From NCBI RefSeq assembly GCF_002934605.1, contig NZ_PTJC01000005.1, positions 186,001 to 250,000 on the forward strand: DNA of 64,000 nucleotides, in the 5' to 3' direction. Origin of the DNA: Neolewinella xylanilytica (GTDB lineage: Bacteria > Bacteroidota > Bacteroidia > Chitinophagales > Saprospiraceae). This document shows positions 26,693 through 36,800 of the stretch, one piece after another. Below the pieces are notes generated by a model. It saw only the letters and a list, made by a program, of their open reading frames with translations, did not search any database and was not told the DNA's origin. Position numbers and translations under genes: made by a program. Position 1 is the stretch's first letter; each line of letters starts with the position of its first letter.

Positions 26693-27856
26693 ATGCAAGC
26701 ATCCTTACTTACCCCGCGTTTCGCGTTGCTGCTCCTGCTGCTGGGCACCGCGCCCCTGGCCGCCCAAATCACCCTCACCTCCGCCTACTTTCCCGAGGTG
26801 GGCGACAGCCTCCTCACCAACCAGGCGACGGACGCCTACCGCGACGGCATCACCTTCCAGCCGCCGGGCGAGAACCTGACCTGGGATTTCGGCACCCCCG
26901 AACTGCGCACTGAATTTACCGAGGTGCTGGAAGCGGTCACGAACGACACCTTCTTCGTGGATGCCACGGCCCGGCTCACCTCCGCCGCCTTCGCTTACGA
27001 ATATTACCAACGTACCGATACGGCCTACAACCTCGTAGGGCTGGTTGGCACGCTCCCTTTCCTCCGGGATACGGTGCTCGCCACCCGCCTCACCCCGCCG
27101 CGACCGGTAAAACGGGCGAATATTACCTACGGGGATCGCTTCGCCTCCACCTCCGTCCGGGAATTACGCATCTCGATCGACAGCCTTCCCCAGGAAATCA
27201 AGAATGGCGTCGCCGGCCCGTTCTTGGCTATTTACGATACCCTCCGGGTGGTAAATACCAGCGTGCGGACCGACGAAATCGATGCCTACGGTACCTTAAC
27301 GCTGAATGGCAAGGAATACGAAGTTCTCCGGGAAAAACGGGTGGAGCAACTGGACACCCGGGTATATCTCAAAGCGGACGGCGGCGAATTCAACGACGTC
27401 ACCCAACAAATAAAATTCGCCGATCCGTCTTCCGGCCAATTCCTCGGTCAGTTACCGGAGCAGGGAACGTATTATTTCTGGGCCCAGGGCGTAAAGGAGC
27501 CGATCGTGGAGATCGAGTTCGATGAGGATGAAAACCCCACCACTTTCGTCTACATCCGCGGGGAGCGTAACCCTACGACCTCGCTGGAGCTTCCCGAAGC
27601 GTTGGAAAGGGTAAGCCTTCGGCCCAACCCGGTGCGCGACGCCTTTACCCTCTCGTATACGTTGACCCAGGCAACTACGATAAGTGCCGCCCTGTACGAT
27701 ACGCGGGGACAACGGGTATGGCAATGGCCGGCACGCTATTCCAACGCGGGCCCGGGGCGTCTGGAGGGTGATGTGGCCACGCTGGCCGGTGGCGTCTATT
27801 ACCTGCAATTACAAACTTCCGGCGGGCAGACGGTGAGACGGTTAGTAAAACAATAA
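26693..27856 (+). CDS. T9SS-secreted protein of unknown function
   Basis: A 387-residue secreted protein. It begins with a signal peptide (FALLLLLLGTAPLAAQ) and ends with a type IX secretion C-terminal sorting domain of type A: the LRPNPVRDAFTLSYTL motif near residue 312, then GGVYYLQLQTSGG and the basic end VRRLVKQ. The central part is beta-rich with no family I recognise (GENLTWDFGTPEL near 55). The sorting domain is recognised in the periplasm, cut off, and the protein is released or surface-attached. The ATG at 26693 was chosen because upstream in-frame codons precede the signal peptide without coding character. Confidence 0.88.
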   Translation: MQASLLTPRFALLLLLLGTAPLAAQITLTSAYFPEVGDSLLTNQATDAYRDGITFQPPGENLTWDFGTPELRTEFTEVLEAVTNDTFFVDATARLTSAAFAYEYYQRTDTAYNLVGLVGTLPFLRDTVLATRLTPPRPVKRANITYGDRFASTSVRELRISIDSLPQEIKNGVAGPFLAIYDTLRVVNTSVRTDEIDAYGTLTLNGKEYEVLREKRVEQLDTRVYLKADGGEFNDVTQQIKFADPSSGQFLGQLPEQGTYYFWAQGVKEPIVEIEFDEDENPTTFVYIRGERNPTTSLELPEALERVSLRPNPVRDAFTLSYTLTQATTISAALYDTRGQRVWQWPARYSNAGPGRLEGDVATLAGGVYYLQLQTSGGQTVRRLVKQ

Positions 27857-28001
27857 TTACTACTTTAGACGCCTAATTTCGATCATCGAACTTTTGAAGC
27901 GTAGGGAGCATCCATAATTTTTTGCCCTGCGGCCATCTAGATCGCTTGTCATCGAAGACGGAACCTTCTTTCTTCAACTACAAGTTAATCTTCACACATT
28001 T

Positions 28002-30263
28002 ATGGTTTCAACCTTACTCATGGCCATACCCTTGCTGGGTATAGTGGCCCTCATTTTCATGGCGATTCGCTACAGTTGGGTCGGCAAACAAGATCCTGGC
28101 AACGAGCGCATGGTCCGTATCGGAGAGAACATCGCCGACGGGGCCATGGCCTTCCTGCGGGCCGAGTACCGCGTACTGGCCATCTTCGTGGTCGTCGTTG
28201 CCCTACTGCTCATGTTTACGGCCGATCCCGCCACCTCGAGCTACATGATCGGCGTGAGTTTCGTGCTCGGGGCCATCTGCTCGGCCCTCGCCGGCTTCAT
28301 CGGCATGCGCGTCGCCACCAAGGCTAACGTCCGTACCACCCACGCCGCCCGGGAAAGCCTCGGCAAGGCCCTGGGGGTTGCCTTCGCCGGCGGTTCGGTG
28401 ATGGGCCTCGGGGTAGTCGGTCTCGGTTTGCTGGGCCTGGGCGGACTGTTCCTGCTTTTCCAGGGTATGTTCGTACCGGAGGGCACCGTAGCCGGAACGG
28501 CCGAGGCGCAGTTCGCCATCGTGCGGGTCATTACCGTACTCACGGGCTTTAGCTTCGGTGCCTCCTCGATCGCCCTGTTCGCCCGGGTGGGCGGCGGTAT
28601 CTACACCAAGGCCGCCGACGTCGGGGCCGACCTCGTGGGCAAGGTAGAAGCCGGCATCCCCGAAGACCACCCCCTCAACCCCGCCACCATCGCCGACAAC
28701 GTGGGCGACAACGTGGGTGACGTAGCCGGAATGGGAGCCGACCTTTTCGAATCCTACGTGGGCTCCATCATCGGTACCATGGTGATCGGGGCGGCCTTCA
28801 TCGTGCTGCCCGAATTCGCCCAGAGCGAGATTGGGGGACTTAACGCCGTACTGCTGCCCCTGGTAGTGGCCGGCATTGGTATCCTGGCGTCCATTATCGG
28901 TACCTTCTTCGTGCGCGTCAGCGAGGGCGGCGACCCCCAGAAGGCCCTTAATACGGGCGAGTTGATCGCCGCGGCCATCATGCTGGTGCTGACCTACTTC
29001 GCCGTGACGACGCTGCTGCCCGCCGAATGGACCATCAGCTTCGATGGACTGGGTAAACCGCTGACCGACCCCCAGGGTAACGAGGTCAGTTTCGCTTACT
29101 CCAATATGGGCGTCTTTTACGCCATCATCCTCGGCCTTGTTGCCGGCCTCGGTATCGGCTACATCACCGAATACTACACGGGTACCGGTACCAAGCCGGT
29201 GCAGGGCATCGTGGACCAGTCGCTGACCGGCTCCGCCACCAACATCATCGCCGGTCTGGCGGTGGGCATGCGGTCTACCGCTTACCCCATCCTGGTACTG
29301 GCTACCGCCATCATTGGTGCTTACTACTTCGCCGGGCTCTACGGCATCGCCATCGCCGCCGTGGGCATGCTCTCCAATACGGGCATCCAGTTGGCGGTTG
29401 ACGCTTACGGACCGATCTCCGACAATGCCGGCGGTATCGCCGAGATGGCCAACCTGCCGAAGGAAGTGCGCGAACGCACCGATAAGCTCGACGCCGTAGG
29501 CAACACCACCGCCGCCATCGGTAAAGGCTTCGCCATCGGCTCCGCCGCCCTGACGGCCCTGGCGCTCTTCGCCGCCTTTATGCAGACGGCCGGCATCACG
29601 AGCATCGATATCGCCAACCCCTACGTTATGGCCGGCCTCTTCCTCGGCGCCATGCTGCCCTTCCTCTTCAGCGCCTTCTCCATGGAGGCCGTGGGTCGGG
29701 CCGCCAACGACATGATCCAGGAAGTGCGCCGGCAGTTCCTCGAAATTCCCGAACTGAAGGCCGCCCTCGAGGTGATGCGGCGCGCCGGTCACGATGAGAC
29801 CAAGTGGTCGCCCGCCGATAAGGCCACCTTCGACGCCGCCGACGGCAAGGCCGACTACGCCAAGTGCGTGGAAATCTCCACCGAGGCATCGATCCGCGAG
29901 ATGATAATGCCCGGCCTGATCGCCGTACTCGCCCCCGTGGTAGTCGGCTTCGCGCCCCGCCTGTTCGGATCCGACGTAGGCGCCGAGATGCTGGGCGGCC
30001 TGCTAGCCGGCGTTACCTCCGCGGGCGTCATGATGGCCATCTTCCAGAGCAATGCCGGTGGCGCCTGGGACAACGCCAAGAAAATGTTCGAGGAAGGCGC
30101 CTCCGTACAGGGTACCGTGTACTACAAAGGTTCCGAACCCCACAAGGCCGCCGTAGTCGGTGATACCGTCGGCGATCCCTTCAAGGATACCTCTGGCCCC
30201 TCGCTCAATATCCTGCTGAAACTGATGAGCGTGGTGGCTTTGGTGATCGCGCCGCTGTTGTAG
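28002..30263 (+). CDS. hppA: Membrane-bound ion-pumping pyrophosphatase
   Basis: Couples hydrolysis of pyrophosphate to pumping of sodium or protons across the membrane. The 753-residue protein has about sixteen hydrophobic helices and all family motifs: [39 protein letters not shown], and near the end [17 protein letters not shown]. The sequence [17 protein letters not shown] has alanine where potassium-independent enzymes have lysine, which places it in the potassium-dependent class. Whether it pumps Na+ or H+ cannot be read with certainty. It is monocistronic, with a terminator at 30444. Confidence 0.96.
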   Translation: MVSTLLMAIPLLGIVALIFMAIRYSWVGKQDPGNERMVRIGENIADGAMAFLRAEYRVLAIFVVVVALLLMFTADPATSSYMIGVSFVLGAICSALAGFIGMRVATKANVRTTHAARESLGKALGVAFAGGSVMGLGVVGLGLLGLGGLFLLFQGMFVPEGTVAGTAEAQFAIVRVITVLTGFSFGASSIALFARVGGGIYTKAADVGADLVGKVEAGIPEDHPLNPATIADNVGDNVGDVAGMGADLFESYVGSIIGTMVIGAAFIVLPEFAQSEIGGLNAVLLPLVVAGIGILASIIGTFFVRVSEGGDPQKALNTGELIAAAIMLVLTYFAVTTLLPAEWTISFDGLGKPLTDPQGNEVSFAYSNMGVFYAIILGLVAGLGIGYITEYYTGTGTKPVQGIVDQSLTGSATNIIAGLAVGMRSTAYPILVLATAIIGAYYFAGLYGIAIAAVGMLSNTGIQLAVDAYGPISDNAGGIAEMANLPKEVRERTDKLDAVGNTTAAIGKGFAIGSAALTALALFAAFMQTAGITSIDIANPYVMAGLFLGAMLPFLFSAFSMEAVGRAANDMIQEVRRQFLEIPELKAALEVMRRAGHDETKWSPADKATFDAADGKADYAKCVEISTEASIREMIMPGLIAVLAPVVVGFAPRLFGSDVGAEMLGGLLAGVTSAGVMMAIFQSNAGGAWDNAKKMFEEGASVQGTVYYKGSEPHKAAVVGDTVGDPFKDTSGPSLNILLKLMSVVALVIAPLL

Positions 30264-30268
30264 TCACT

Positions 30269-30426
30269 AGTGGTCTGCCGAACGGAGCGCTAGCGTAGTT
30301 CGTCCGCCCACGGGTCGCGACCTAAAAGATTCAACCCCATAGCGTCTTCCCCTGCCACCTGGGCAGACGAGCTAGCGCTCGGCGGACCAGATGGCGCGAG
30401 CGCAGCGCAGTTCGTCCGCCCACGGG
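30269..30426 (+). repeat. Dispersed two-armed repeat element, copy 2
   Basis: Second copy of the element seen reversed at 13926-14045. It begins AGTGGTCTGCCGAACG, continues with GTTCGTCCGCCCACGG, a variable middle, then CTGGGCAGACGAGCT and GCGCTCGGCGGACCAG, and is followed by a further copy of the GTTCGTCCGCCCACGG word at about 30410-30426. The ends are kept and the middle is unrelated to copy 1. It starts five bases after the hppA stop codon. Confidence 0.7.
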
Positions 30427-30443
30427 TAAAATTGGAAATGCTT

Positions 30444-30480
30444 ACGCCCCTGCTGACTTTGGTTGGTGGGGGCGTTTTTT
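30444..30480 (+). terminator. Intrinsic terminator downstream of hppA
   Basis: ACGCCCC and GGGGGCGT form a 7-bp stem around an 18-base loop and are followed by six T. It lies after the repeat element, 180 bases beyond the hppA stop. Confidence 0.8.
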
Positions 30481-30635
30481 GTGAAGTGATTCGCGGCGGT
30501 CAACCGCTCCGCTATGCTGGTTGGCCGACTTGTCGGAGGAGCGCTAGTCGTCTGCCGAGCTCCGCTCGTCCGCCGACGGGTTGGTGTGGAAAAGCTTATC
30601 TGCTGGAATCACTATTGGGGTAGCTGGGCCGACGA

Positions 30636-31034
30636 GCATCAGTCGTCCGCACAGCTCCGCTGGTCGGCCGACGGGTCGGGGGGAGAGAGGTTGGTCGCGG
30701 TAGCTGGGCCGACGAGCAGTAAGCTATCCTTCCAGAACAAACGCTTTTGGTGGTAGCTCGGCGGACCAGCATCAGTCGTCCGCCCAGCGTAGCTGGTCTG
30801 CCGACGGGTCGGGGGGAGAAAGCTTGGTCGCGGTAGCTGGGCCGACGAGCAGTAAACTATCCTTCTGGAACAAACGCTTTTGGTGGCAGCTCGGCCGACC
30901 AGCATCAGTCGTCCGCACAGCTCTGCTGGTCGGCCGACGGGTCGGGGGAGAGAGGTTGGTCGCGGTAGCTGGGCCGACGAGCAGTAAGCTATCCTTCCAG
31001 AACAAACGCTTTTGGTGGTAGCTCGGCGGACCAG
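30636..31034 (+). repeat. 133-bp tandem repeat, three units
   Basis: Three head-to-tail units start at 30636, 30769 and 30902 (steps of 133, 133 and 132 bases) and are about 93-97% alike by eye. Each unit contains GCATCAGTCGTCCGC, the GTCGGCCGACGGGTCGGG segment, GTAGCTGGGCCGACGAGCAG, a less GC-rich stretch ending ACAAACGCTTTTGGTGG, and AGCTCGGCGGACCA. The border words match those of the two-armed element at 30269-30426, so the array may derive from it. The period is not a multiple of three and frames break, so it is not a protein repeat. The flanks 30481-30635 and 31035-31129 hold degenerate pieces of the same words. Confidence 0.88.
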
Positions 31035-31129
31035 CGGTAAGGTAGTCTTCCGGGAAAATTACCTACGGGCGGTAGCTCGGCGAACCTGGGCTGGTATTAA
31101 GGTATTACCGCAAGTAGTACCTTTCCCCC

Positions 31130-32284
31130 ATGTCCAACTTCCCCAAACTCGGTATCCTCGGCGGCGGGCAGCTCGGCAAGATGCTCTGCCAGGCCGCCAG
31201 CGAGTGGCACCTCCCGGTGTACGTACTCGACAAAGACGAATCCTTTCCCGCCGCGCCCTACGCCACCGTTTTCGAGCGGGGCAACTTTCGCGACTACGAC
31301 GACGTCATCGCCTTCGCCCGCAACCTCGACGTCGTTACCATCGAGATCGAGCACATCGACACGGAAGCCCTCCACAAGCTGGAAAAACAGGGCGTCAAGG
31401 TGTACCCCCAACCCGACAAGATCGATCTGATCAAGGACAAGGGCCTACAGAAGCAATTCTACGTCGAGCACGGCATCGCGACCACGGATTTCAAACTCTA
31501 CGGCACCAAGGAGGAAGTGAACCGCGCGGTGGAGAAAGGCGAGCTGCATCCCCCCTTCGTGCAAAAGACCCGCACTGGCGGTTACGACGGACAGGGAGTG
31601 GCCGTCATCCGTTACCGGGAAGATGTACCCGACAAACTGCTGGACGGCCCCTGCCTGGTGGAAGACATGGCCGATATCGATAAGGAACTAGCCGTGGTCG
31701 TCGCCCGGTCCGCGACGGGTGAAGTGAAGGTCTTCCCGACCGTGGAAATGGAGTTTCACCCCACCGCGAACCTGGTGGAATTCCTGATCTGCCCCGCCGC
31801 CCTGGACGGTGATACCGATGGTCGCGCCAGCAAACTTGCCGTGGACGTGGTGCAGCAAATGGAGATCGTCGGCCTGCTCGCCGTGGAGCTTTTCCTGACC
31901 AATGACGGCGAACTACTCGTGAACGAAGTAGCCCCCCGGCCCCACAACAGCGGCCACCACACCATCGAGGCCTGCGCTACCAGCCAGTACGAGCAGCACC
32001 TGCGGGCCATACTGGGTCTGCCGTTGGGGGATCCGTCGCTCCTGCGCCCCGCCGCCATGATAAATTTACTTGGCGCGGAAGGCCATACCGGCCCGACCTA
32101 CTACGACGGCTGGACGGATGTGCTGGCTATCCCCGAGGTACACCCGCATTTGTACGGCAAAGCGGATACCCGCCCCTTCCGAAAAATGGGCCATCTGACC
32201 GCGCTGGGCGATACGGTGGCCATGGCGCGGGAGCGCGCCGCGCGGGCCCAGTCGATGCTGAAGATCATCGCGCGGGAAGCGTAA
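31130..32284 (+). CDS. purK: N5-carboxyaminoimidazole ribonucleotide synthase
   Basis: ATP-grasp enzyme of purine synthesis that carboxylates AIR to N5-CAIR using ATP and bicarbonate. The 384 residues begin with the PurK-type GILGGGQLGKMLCQAA; the ATP-grasp centre has VQKTRTGGYDGQGV, and metal ligands lie in NEVAPRPHNSGHHTIEA. PurE, the next enzyme, is not adjacent. The start ATG is preceded by a repeat-rich gap, so its promoter must lie in the last hundred bases of that gap, where TAGTACCTTT near 31107 is a possible -7 region. A GC hairpin with a T-run follows the stop. Confidence 0.95.
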   Translation: MSNFPKLGILGGGQLGKMLCQAASEWHLPVYVLDKDESFPAAPYATVFERGNFRDYDDVIAFARNLDVVTIEIEHIDTEALHKLEKQGVKVYPQPDKIDLIKDKGLQKQFYVEHGIATTDFKLYGTKEEVNRAVEKGELHPPFVQKTRTGGYDGQGVAVIRYREDVPDKLLDGPCLVEDMADIDKELAVVVARSATGEVKVFPTVEMEFHPTANLVEFLICPAALDGDTDGRASKLAVDVVQQMEIVGLLAVELFLTNDGELLVNEVAPRPHNSGHHTIEACATSQYEQHLRAILGLPLGDPSLLRPAAMINLLGAEGHTGPTYYDGWTDVLAIPEVHPHLYGKADTRPFRKMGHLTALGDTVAMARERAARAQSMLKIIAREA

Positions 32285-32286
32285 TT

Positions 32287-32311
32287 CCGCCTGCCGGTCG
32301 GCGGCCTTTTT
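32287..32311 (+). terminator. Intrinsic terminator of purK
   Basis: CCGCC and GGCGG pair around the loop TGCCGGTC and are followed by CCTTTTT, directly after the purK stop. One copy of the GC-rich dispersed word follows at 32312. Confidence 0.65.
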
Positions 32312-32362
32312 CGCGCCGGGGCGCAGGTGAAAAGGCAGTCGGGTCCGGCCAGCTTGCCCAAC

Positions 32363-32413
32363 GAAAAGCCCCTCCCCCAAGGCCTGTCTTAACGACTGCT
32401 CCGGGGAAGGGGC
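32363..32413 (-). terminator. Terminator of the RND efflux operon
   Basis: On the minus strand GCCCCTTCCCC and GGGGGAGGGGC form a long, nearly perfect GC stem around a loop of about 27 bases, followed by TTTTCG. It lies 20 bases after the stop codon of the outer-membrane channel gene, the last gene of the operon. Confidence 0.7.
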
Positions 32414-32432
32414 CAACCAACTAAACTAGGTT

Positions 32433-33878
32433 TTATTTCCAGCCACCGCCGAGTGCCTGGTAGAGATTTACGGTGGCCGCCAGTTGTTCCTTGCGGGTCT
32501 CGATCAGATCGGTACGAGCCTCTAGGGCATCCCGCTGGGTGAGAAGCACTTCGAGGTATTCGGCGCGGGTCGACTGAAAGAGCTTGTTGGAAACCTCGAT
32601 CGCTTCGTCCAGCATCGCCACCTGTTCTTCCTTCAGGCGGTAGGCATCGGCCAGCTTGTCGATATTGGAAATTTCGGTGGCGACTTCCCGGTAGGCATCC
32701 AGTACGGTCTGTTCGTATTCGTAGGCTGCCTGTACCTGTCGGGCGCCGGCATTTTGGTACTCCGCTTCGATGGCGTTGCGGTTGACCAGGGGAGCCATGG
32801 CGTCGCCGGCCAGGGATAGGAGTAGTGATTCGGGGGTTTTCAGCAGGTACCGCAGATTGAACGCCTGGTATCCCAGCCCTGCCCGGATGCCGAAGGAGGG
32901 CAGGAAATTAGCCCGCGCCACGTCGACGTCGAGGTCCGCCGCGGCCATTTCCAGCTCGGCCTGGCGGATGTCGGGGCGGTTGCGCAGCAGCTGGGAAGGG
33001 ATACCGGTGGCGACCGATACGGGTTGCAGGGCGAGGAAATCGTCGGAAGTACGGGCAACCGGTCCGGGCAAGCGGCCCGTCAGGAAGTTGATCCGGTTCT
33101 CCACGGCGGCGATGTCCTGCCGGACCCGATAGGTTTCACTCCGGTTCTTCTGTACTTCGGCTTCGAAGCGGCGTACCGCCAGGGTATTGGACCGCCCGGC
33201 CTGTTGCATCAGATTCACCACGCGCAGGGCGTCTTCCTGGATGGCGATGTTGCGTTCGATGTTGTCCAGTTCACTGTCCAGTGCGAGTAACTCGAAATAG
33301 GAATCCGCGATCTCCGCCACCAGGTTGGTGATGAGGAAGTTGCGGCCTTCCACGGTGGCCAGGTACTCTAGCACCGCCACTTTCCGGGCGTTGCGAAGTT
33401 GCTTCCACACGTCGAGTTCCCAGCTGGCGTAGAGGCCGAACTGGATATTGGTAAGAAACTCCGGGAACGCGCGGTCTTCGTTGATCTCCAGACTTTCTTC
33501 CAGAGCACCATTGCGGGTGTAGCGACCGACCTTTTCTACCTCGGTTCCCAGTCCGGCGTTGACCGTGGGCAAATATTCCCCCTTCCGGGCCTGGATCTCA
33601 TTACGGGCTACGGCGATGCGTTGCAGCAGGATATTGACCTCCTTGTTGTTGACGAGGGCGGTATCGATCAGCCCCAGTAAATAGGGATCGGTGAAGAAAT
33701 CGTCCCAGCGACGGCCCGCGGCGATCTCCGTGGTGTCGGCCGTCGCCGCGGGGAAGGTGTCCGGTATGGGTACCTCCGCGGCGCGGGTGACGACCTGGGG
33801 TACGGAGCAGGAGGCGATGAATAGTAGCGAAACGACCGCGACCAGGCCGGCGGGATAGTTACAACATGTCGGTATCAT
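32433..33878 (-). CDS. RND efflux outer-membrane channel (TolC/NodT type), lipoprotein
   Basis: A 481-residue outer-membrane factor that forms the trimeric channel of a tripartite pump. It has a signal peptide ending in a lipobox (LLFIASC, C24), and two internally repeated helical/strand halves, with the family-type TLAVRRFEAEVQKNRSETYR, SQLLRNRPDIRQAELEMAAA and, at the end, ALEARTDLIETRKEQLAATV. The start overlaps the end of the RND permease gene by 20 bases, so translation is coupled. Gene order adaptor-permease-channel is the usual one for Bacteroidota pumps of the HAE-1 type. Confidence 0.94.
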   Translation of the reverse strand: MIPTCCNYPAGLVAVVSLLFIASCSVPQVVTRAAEVPIPDTFPAATADTTEIAAGRRWDDFFTDPYLLGLIDTALVNNKEVNILLQRIAVARNEIQARKGEYLPTVNAGLGTEVEKVGRYTRNGALEESLEINEDRAFPEFLTNIQFGLYASWELDVWKQLRNARKVAVLEYLATVEGRNFLITNLVAEIADSYFELLALDSELDNIERNIAIQEDALRVVNLMQQAGRSNTLAVRRFEAEVQKNRSETYRVRQDIAAVENRINFLTGRLPGPVARTSDDFLALQPVSVATGIPSQLLRNRPDIRQAELEMAAADLDVDVARANFLPSFGIRAGLGYQAFNLRYLLKTPESLLLSLAGDAMAPLVNRNAIEAEYQNAGARQVQAAYEYEQTVLDAYREVATEISNIDKLADAYRLKEEQVAMLDEAIEVSNKLFQSTRAEYLEVLLTQRDALEARTDLIETRKEQLAATVNLYQALGGGWK

Positions 33879-36800
33879 GGAAGGGGTATTCTTCGGTTAA
33901 GGGATCGAAATCTTCTCCCTGAATGAGTTGACGACCCTCTCCGAGTTTGGCGAAGAGGTAGTAAAGGCCGGGGATCAGGATCACCCCGAACAGGGTGCCG
34001 AACAGCATACCGCCGAGGGCGGAGGTGCCGATCGTCCGGTTGCCGATGGCGCCCGCTCCGGTGGCGAAGACCAGCGGAATAAGCCCGGCAATGAAGGCGA
34101 AGGAGGTCATCAGGATCGGCCGGAAGCGCGCCCGGGCCCCCTCGATGGCGGCGTTGCGGATGGACATGCCCTTCTGGGTCTGCTGCACCGCATATTCCAC
34201 GATCAGTACCGCATTTTTGCCGAGCAAACCGACGAGCATCACCAGGCCGACCTGGGCGTAGATATCGTTGGCCAGTCCCATCGCCTTTAGGAGTAGGAAG
34301 GAGCCGAAGATGCCGACGGGCAGCGAAAGCAGTACCGCAAAGGGTAGTAGAAAACTCTCGTACTGGGCGGCGAGCACCATATAAACGAAAATCACGACGA
34401 TGCCGAAGATGACCAGCGATTCGTTGCCGCGCCGCGCCTCGTCGAAGGAGAGGCCTTCCCAGGCGATCTCGTAGCCGGGGAGAAGTTTTTCCCGGGCCAC
34501 TTCCTGTACGGCGGCAATGGCCTGGTTGGAGGTATAGCCCCGGGCGGCTTCGCCGCGAATGGTCGCCGAGTTGTAAAGGTTGTAACGGGTGATCTCGTTG
34601 GGCCCCTGCTTTTTCTCCAGCTTCATGAAGGCGGAGTAGGGAACCATCTGACCCTCCTCGTTCTTCACGTAGTAATTCAGAATGTCGCTGGGGTAGCGGC
34701 GGTACTGTGGGCCGGCCTGGGTGTAGACCTTGAAGAAGTTGTTGAAGCGGATGAAGCCCTGCTCGTAGGTACTGCCGATGAGAATGTTCAGGTTCTCCAT
34801 GGCCATCCCGATGGATACGCCCTTCTGCATGGCCAGCTTATTGTCGATCTTCAGTTCGTACTGCGGGTAGTTGGCCGCGTAAAAGGTAAATAGGCCGGTG
34901 AGTTCCTTGCGTTCGGCCAGGGCGTCCATGAATTCCTGGTTGATGCGGTCGAATTCTTCGTAGTCCGTACCGTTGGTTTTGTCGAGTAAGCGGAGGGCCA
35001 GGCCGTCGGCCGCGCCGTAGCCCGGTACCGCCGGCGGTTCGAAGAATTCGAGGACGGCCCCGAAATCCCGGGTTTCCTCCTCCAGTTCCTCGATGATCTC
35101 GCGCACGGAGTGTTTGCGCTCGTCCCAGGGCTTGAGGTTGATCAAACAGGTGCCCGCGTTGGAGCCCCGGCCCTCGGTGAGGATTTCGTAACCGGCTAGG
35201 GAGGAAACGGACTGGACGCCGTCGATCTCTTCGGCCACCTTCTGGAGTTCGCGGGAAACCTTGTTCGTGGCTTCCAAGGTGGAACCCGGAGGGGTTTGAA
35301 TGATGGCATAGATCATGCCTTGGTCCTCACCGGGGATGAAGCCGCCCGGTAGGACGCTGCCGACCAGGCCCGTACCGGCCGCGAAGCCGATGAGGAGCAG
35401 GACCGTTACGATGCGCCGGGCCACGATGCCGTCGAGCAGACGGACGTAGCGACCCGTCAGGCGCTCGAACAGGCGGTTGAAGCCGTCCAGGAAGTGGGTC
35501 ATCGGTGATTTGCGGTGTTCGTGTCCCTCGTGTTTGCGCAGAATCATCGCGCAGAGCACCGGGGTCAGCGTGAGCGCCACCACGCCGGATATGACAATGG
35601 CCGAAGCCATGGTGATGGAGAATTGCCGGTAGAACACCCCGACCGGTCCGCTCATAAAGGCGACCGGAATAAAGACCGACGTCATCATCAGGGTGATCGC
35701 TACGATGGCCCCGCCAATGTCGCCGAGTACCTCGCGGGCGGCGGGGTAGGGCGGGATGTCTTTTTCCGCCATCTTCTCGTGCACCGCTTCGACGACCACG
35801 ATAGCATCGTCAACCACGATACCGATGGCGAGCACCAGCGCAAAGAGGGTGATCAGGTTGATGCTCAACCCAAAGAGCTGCATGACGAAGAAGGTACCGA
35901 TGAGCGAGATCGGTACCGCCAGGGTGGGGATCAGGGTCGAACGCCAGTCACCCAGAAAGACAAACACCACGAGGGCTACCAGAACGAAGGCCTCCCCCAG
36001 CGTGTGGACCACCTTTTCGATGCTGGCGTCCAGAAAGGTCGACACGTCGTAATTGATCTCGTACGCCATGCCGCTGGGGAAGGCCCCTTCGAGGTCGCCC
36101 AATTTGTCCTTCACCTGTGCAATGACGTCGGAGGCGTTGGTGCCGTAGTTCTGTTTCAGGACGATGGCCGCCGAGGGGAATCCGTCCTTGTTGGAATAGA
36201 TGTCCTGAAATTCGCTGCCCAGCTCTACATCGGCAACGTCCCTGAGGTGCAGGACCTGACCGTCGGCGTTCGCCCGGATGATGATGTCGCCGTATTCCTC
36301 AACCTGGTTGTAGCGCCCGGAGTAGACCAGTACGTATTCCAGACTCTGGGCTTCAATGCCCGAACTGCGGCCCAGTCGGCCGGGGCGGCCGATCACGCTC
36401 TGCTCGTCGATCGCCTTCATGATTTCCTCGCTGGATACCTCGTAGGCGCGCATGCGGTCGGGCTTCAGCCAGATGCGCATGGCGTAGGTCTGGCTGCCCA
36501 GGATTTGGGCGCTGGCGATGCCATCGATCCGCTGGATCTCCGGGATGACGTTGATGCTGGCGTAGTTGTACAGGAACTTTTCGTCGGCCGCCGTATCCCG
36601 GCTGTAGAGGTTGACGTACATCAGCATACTGGGCTGAACCCGGGAAACGACCACGCCCTCGAGTTGCACCAGTTGGGGCAGGCGGTTGATGGCCTGGTCC
36701 ACCCGGTTTTTCACGTTGACCACCGCCTGGTTGGGATCGGTGCCGAGTTCGAAGATGACCTGAATGGTGGCCTCGCCGGCACTGGTGGCATCGGAGACGA

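Noticed and set aside
28203-29792. Long open frame (529 codons) on the minus strand opposite hppA
   Set aside because: It mirrors the GC-rich codon pattern of hppA, has no recognisable domain and is rich in Gly/His/Asp as such shadows are.
30514-31021. Several short open frames in the tandem repeat region
   Set aside because: The repeat period (133) is not a multiple of three and the frames do not continue across units; composition follows the DNA repeat.
32285-32432. A small gene between purK and the RND channel gene
   Set aside because: The space is explained by two convergent terminators and one dispersed word.
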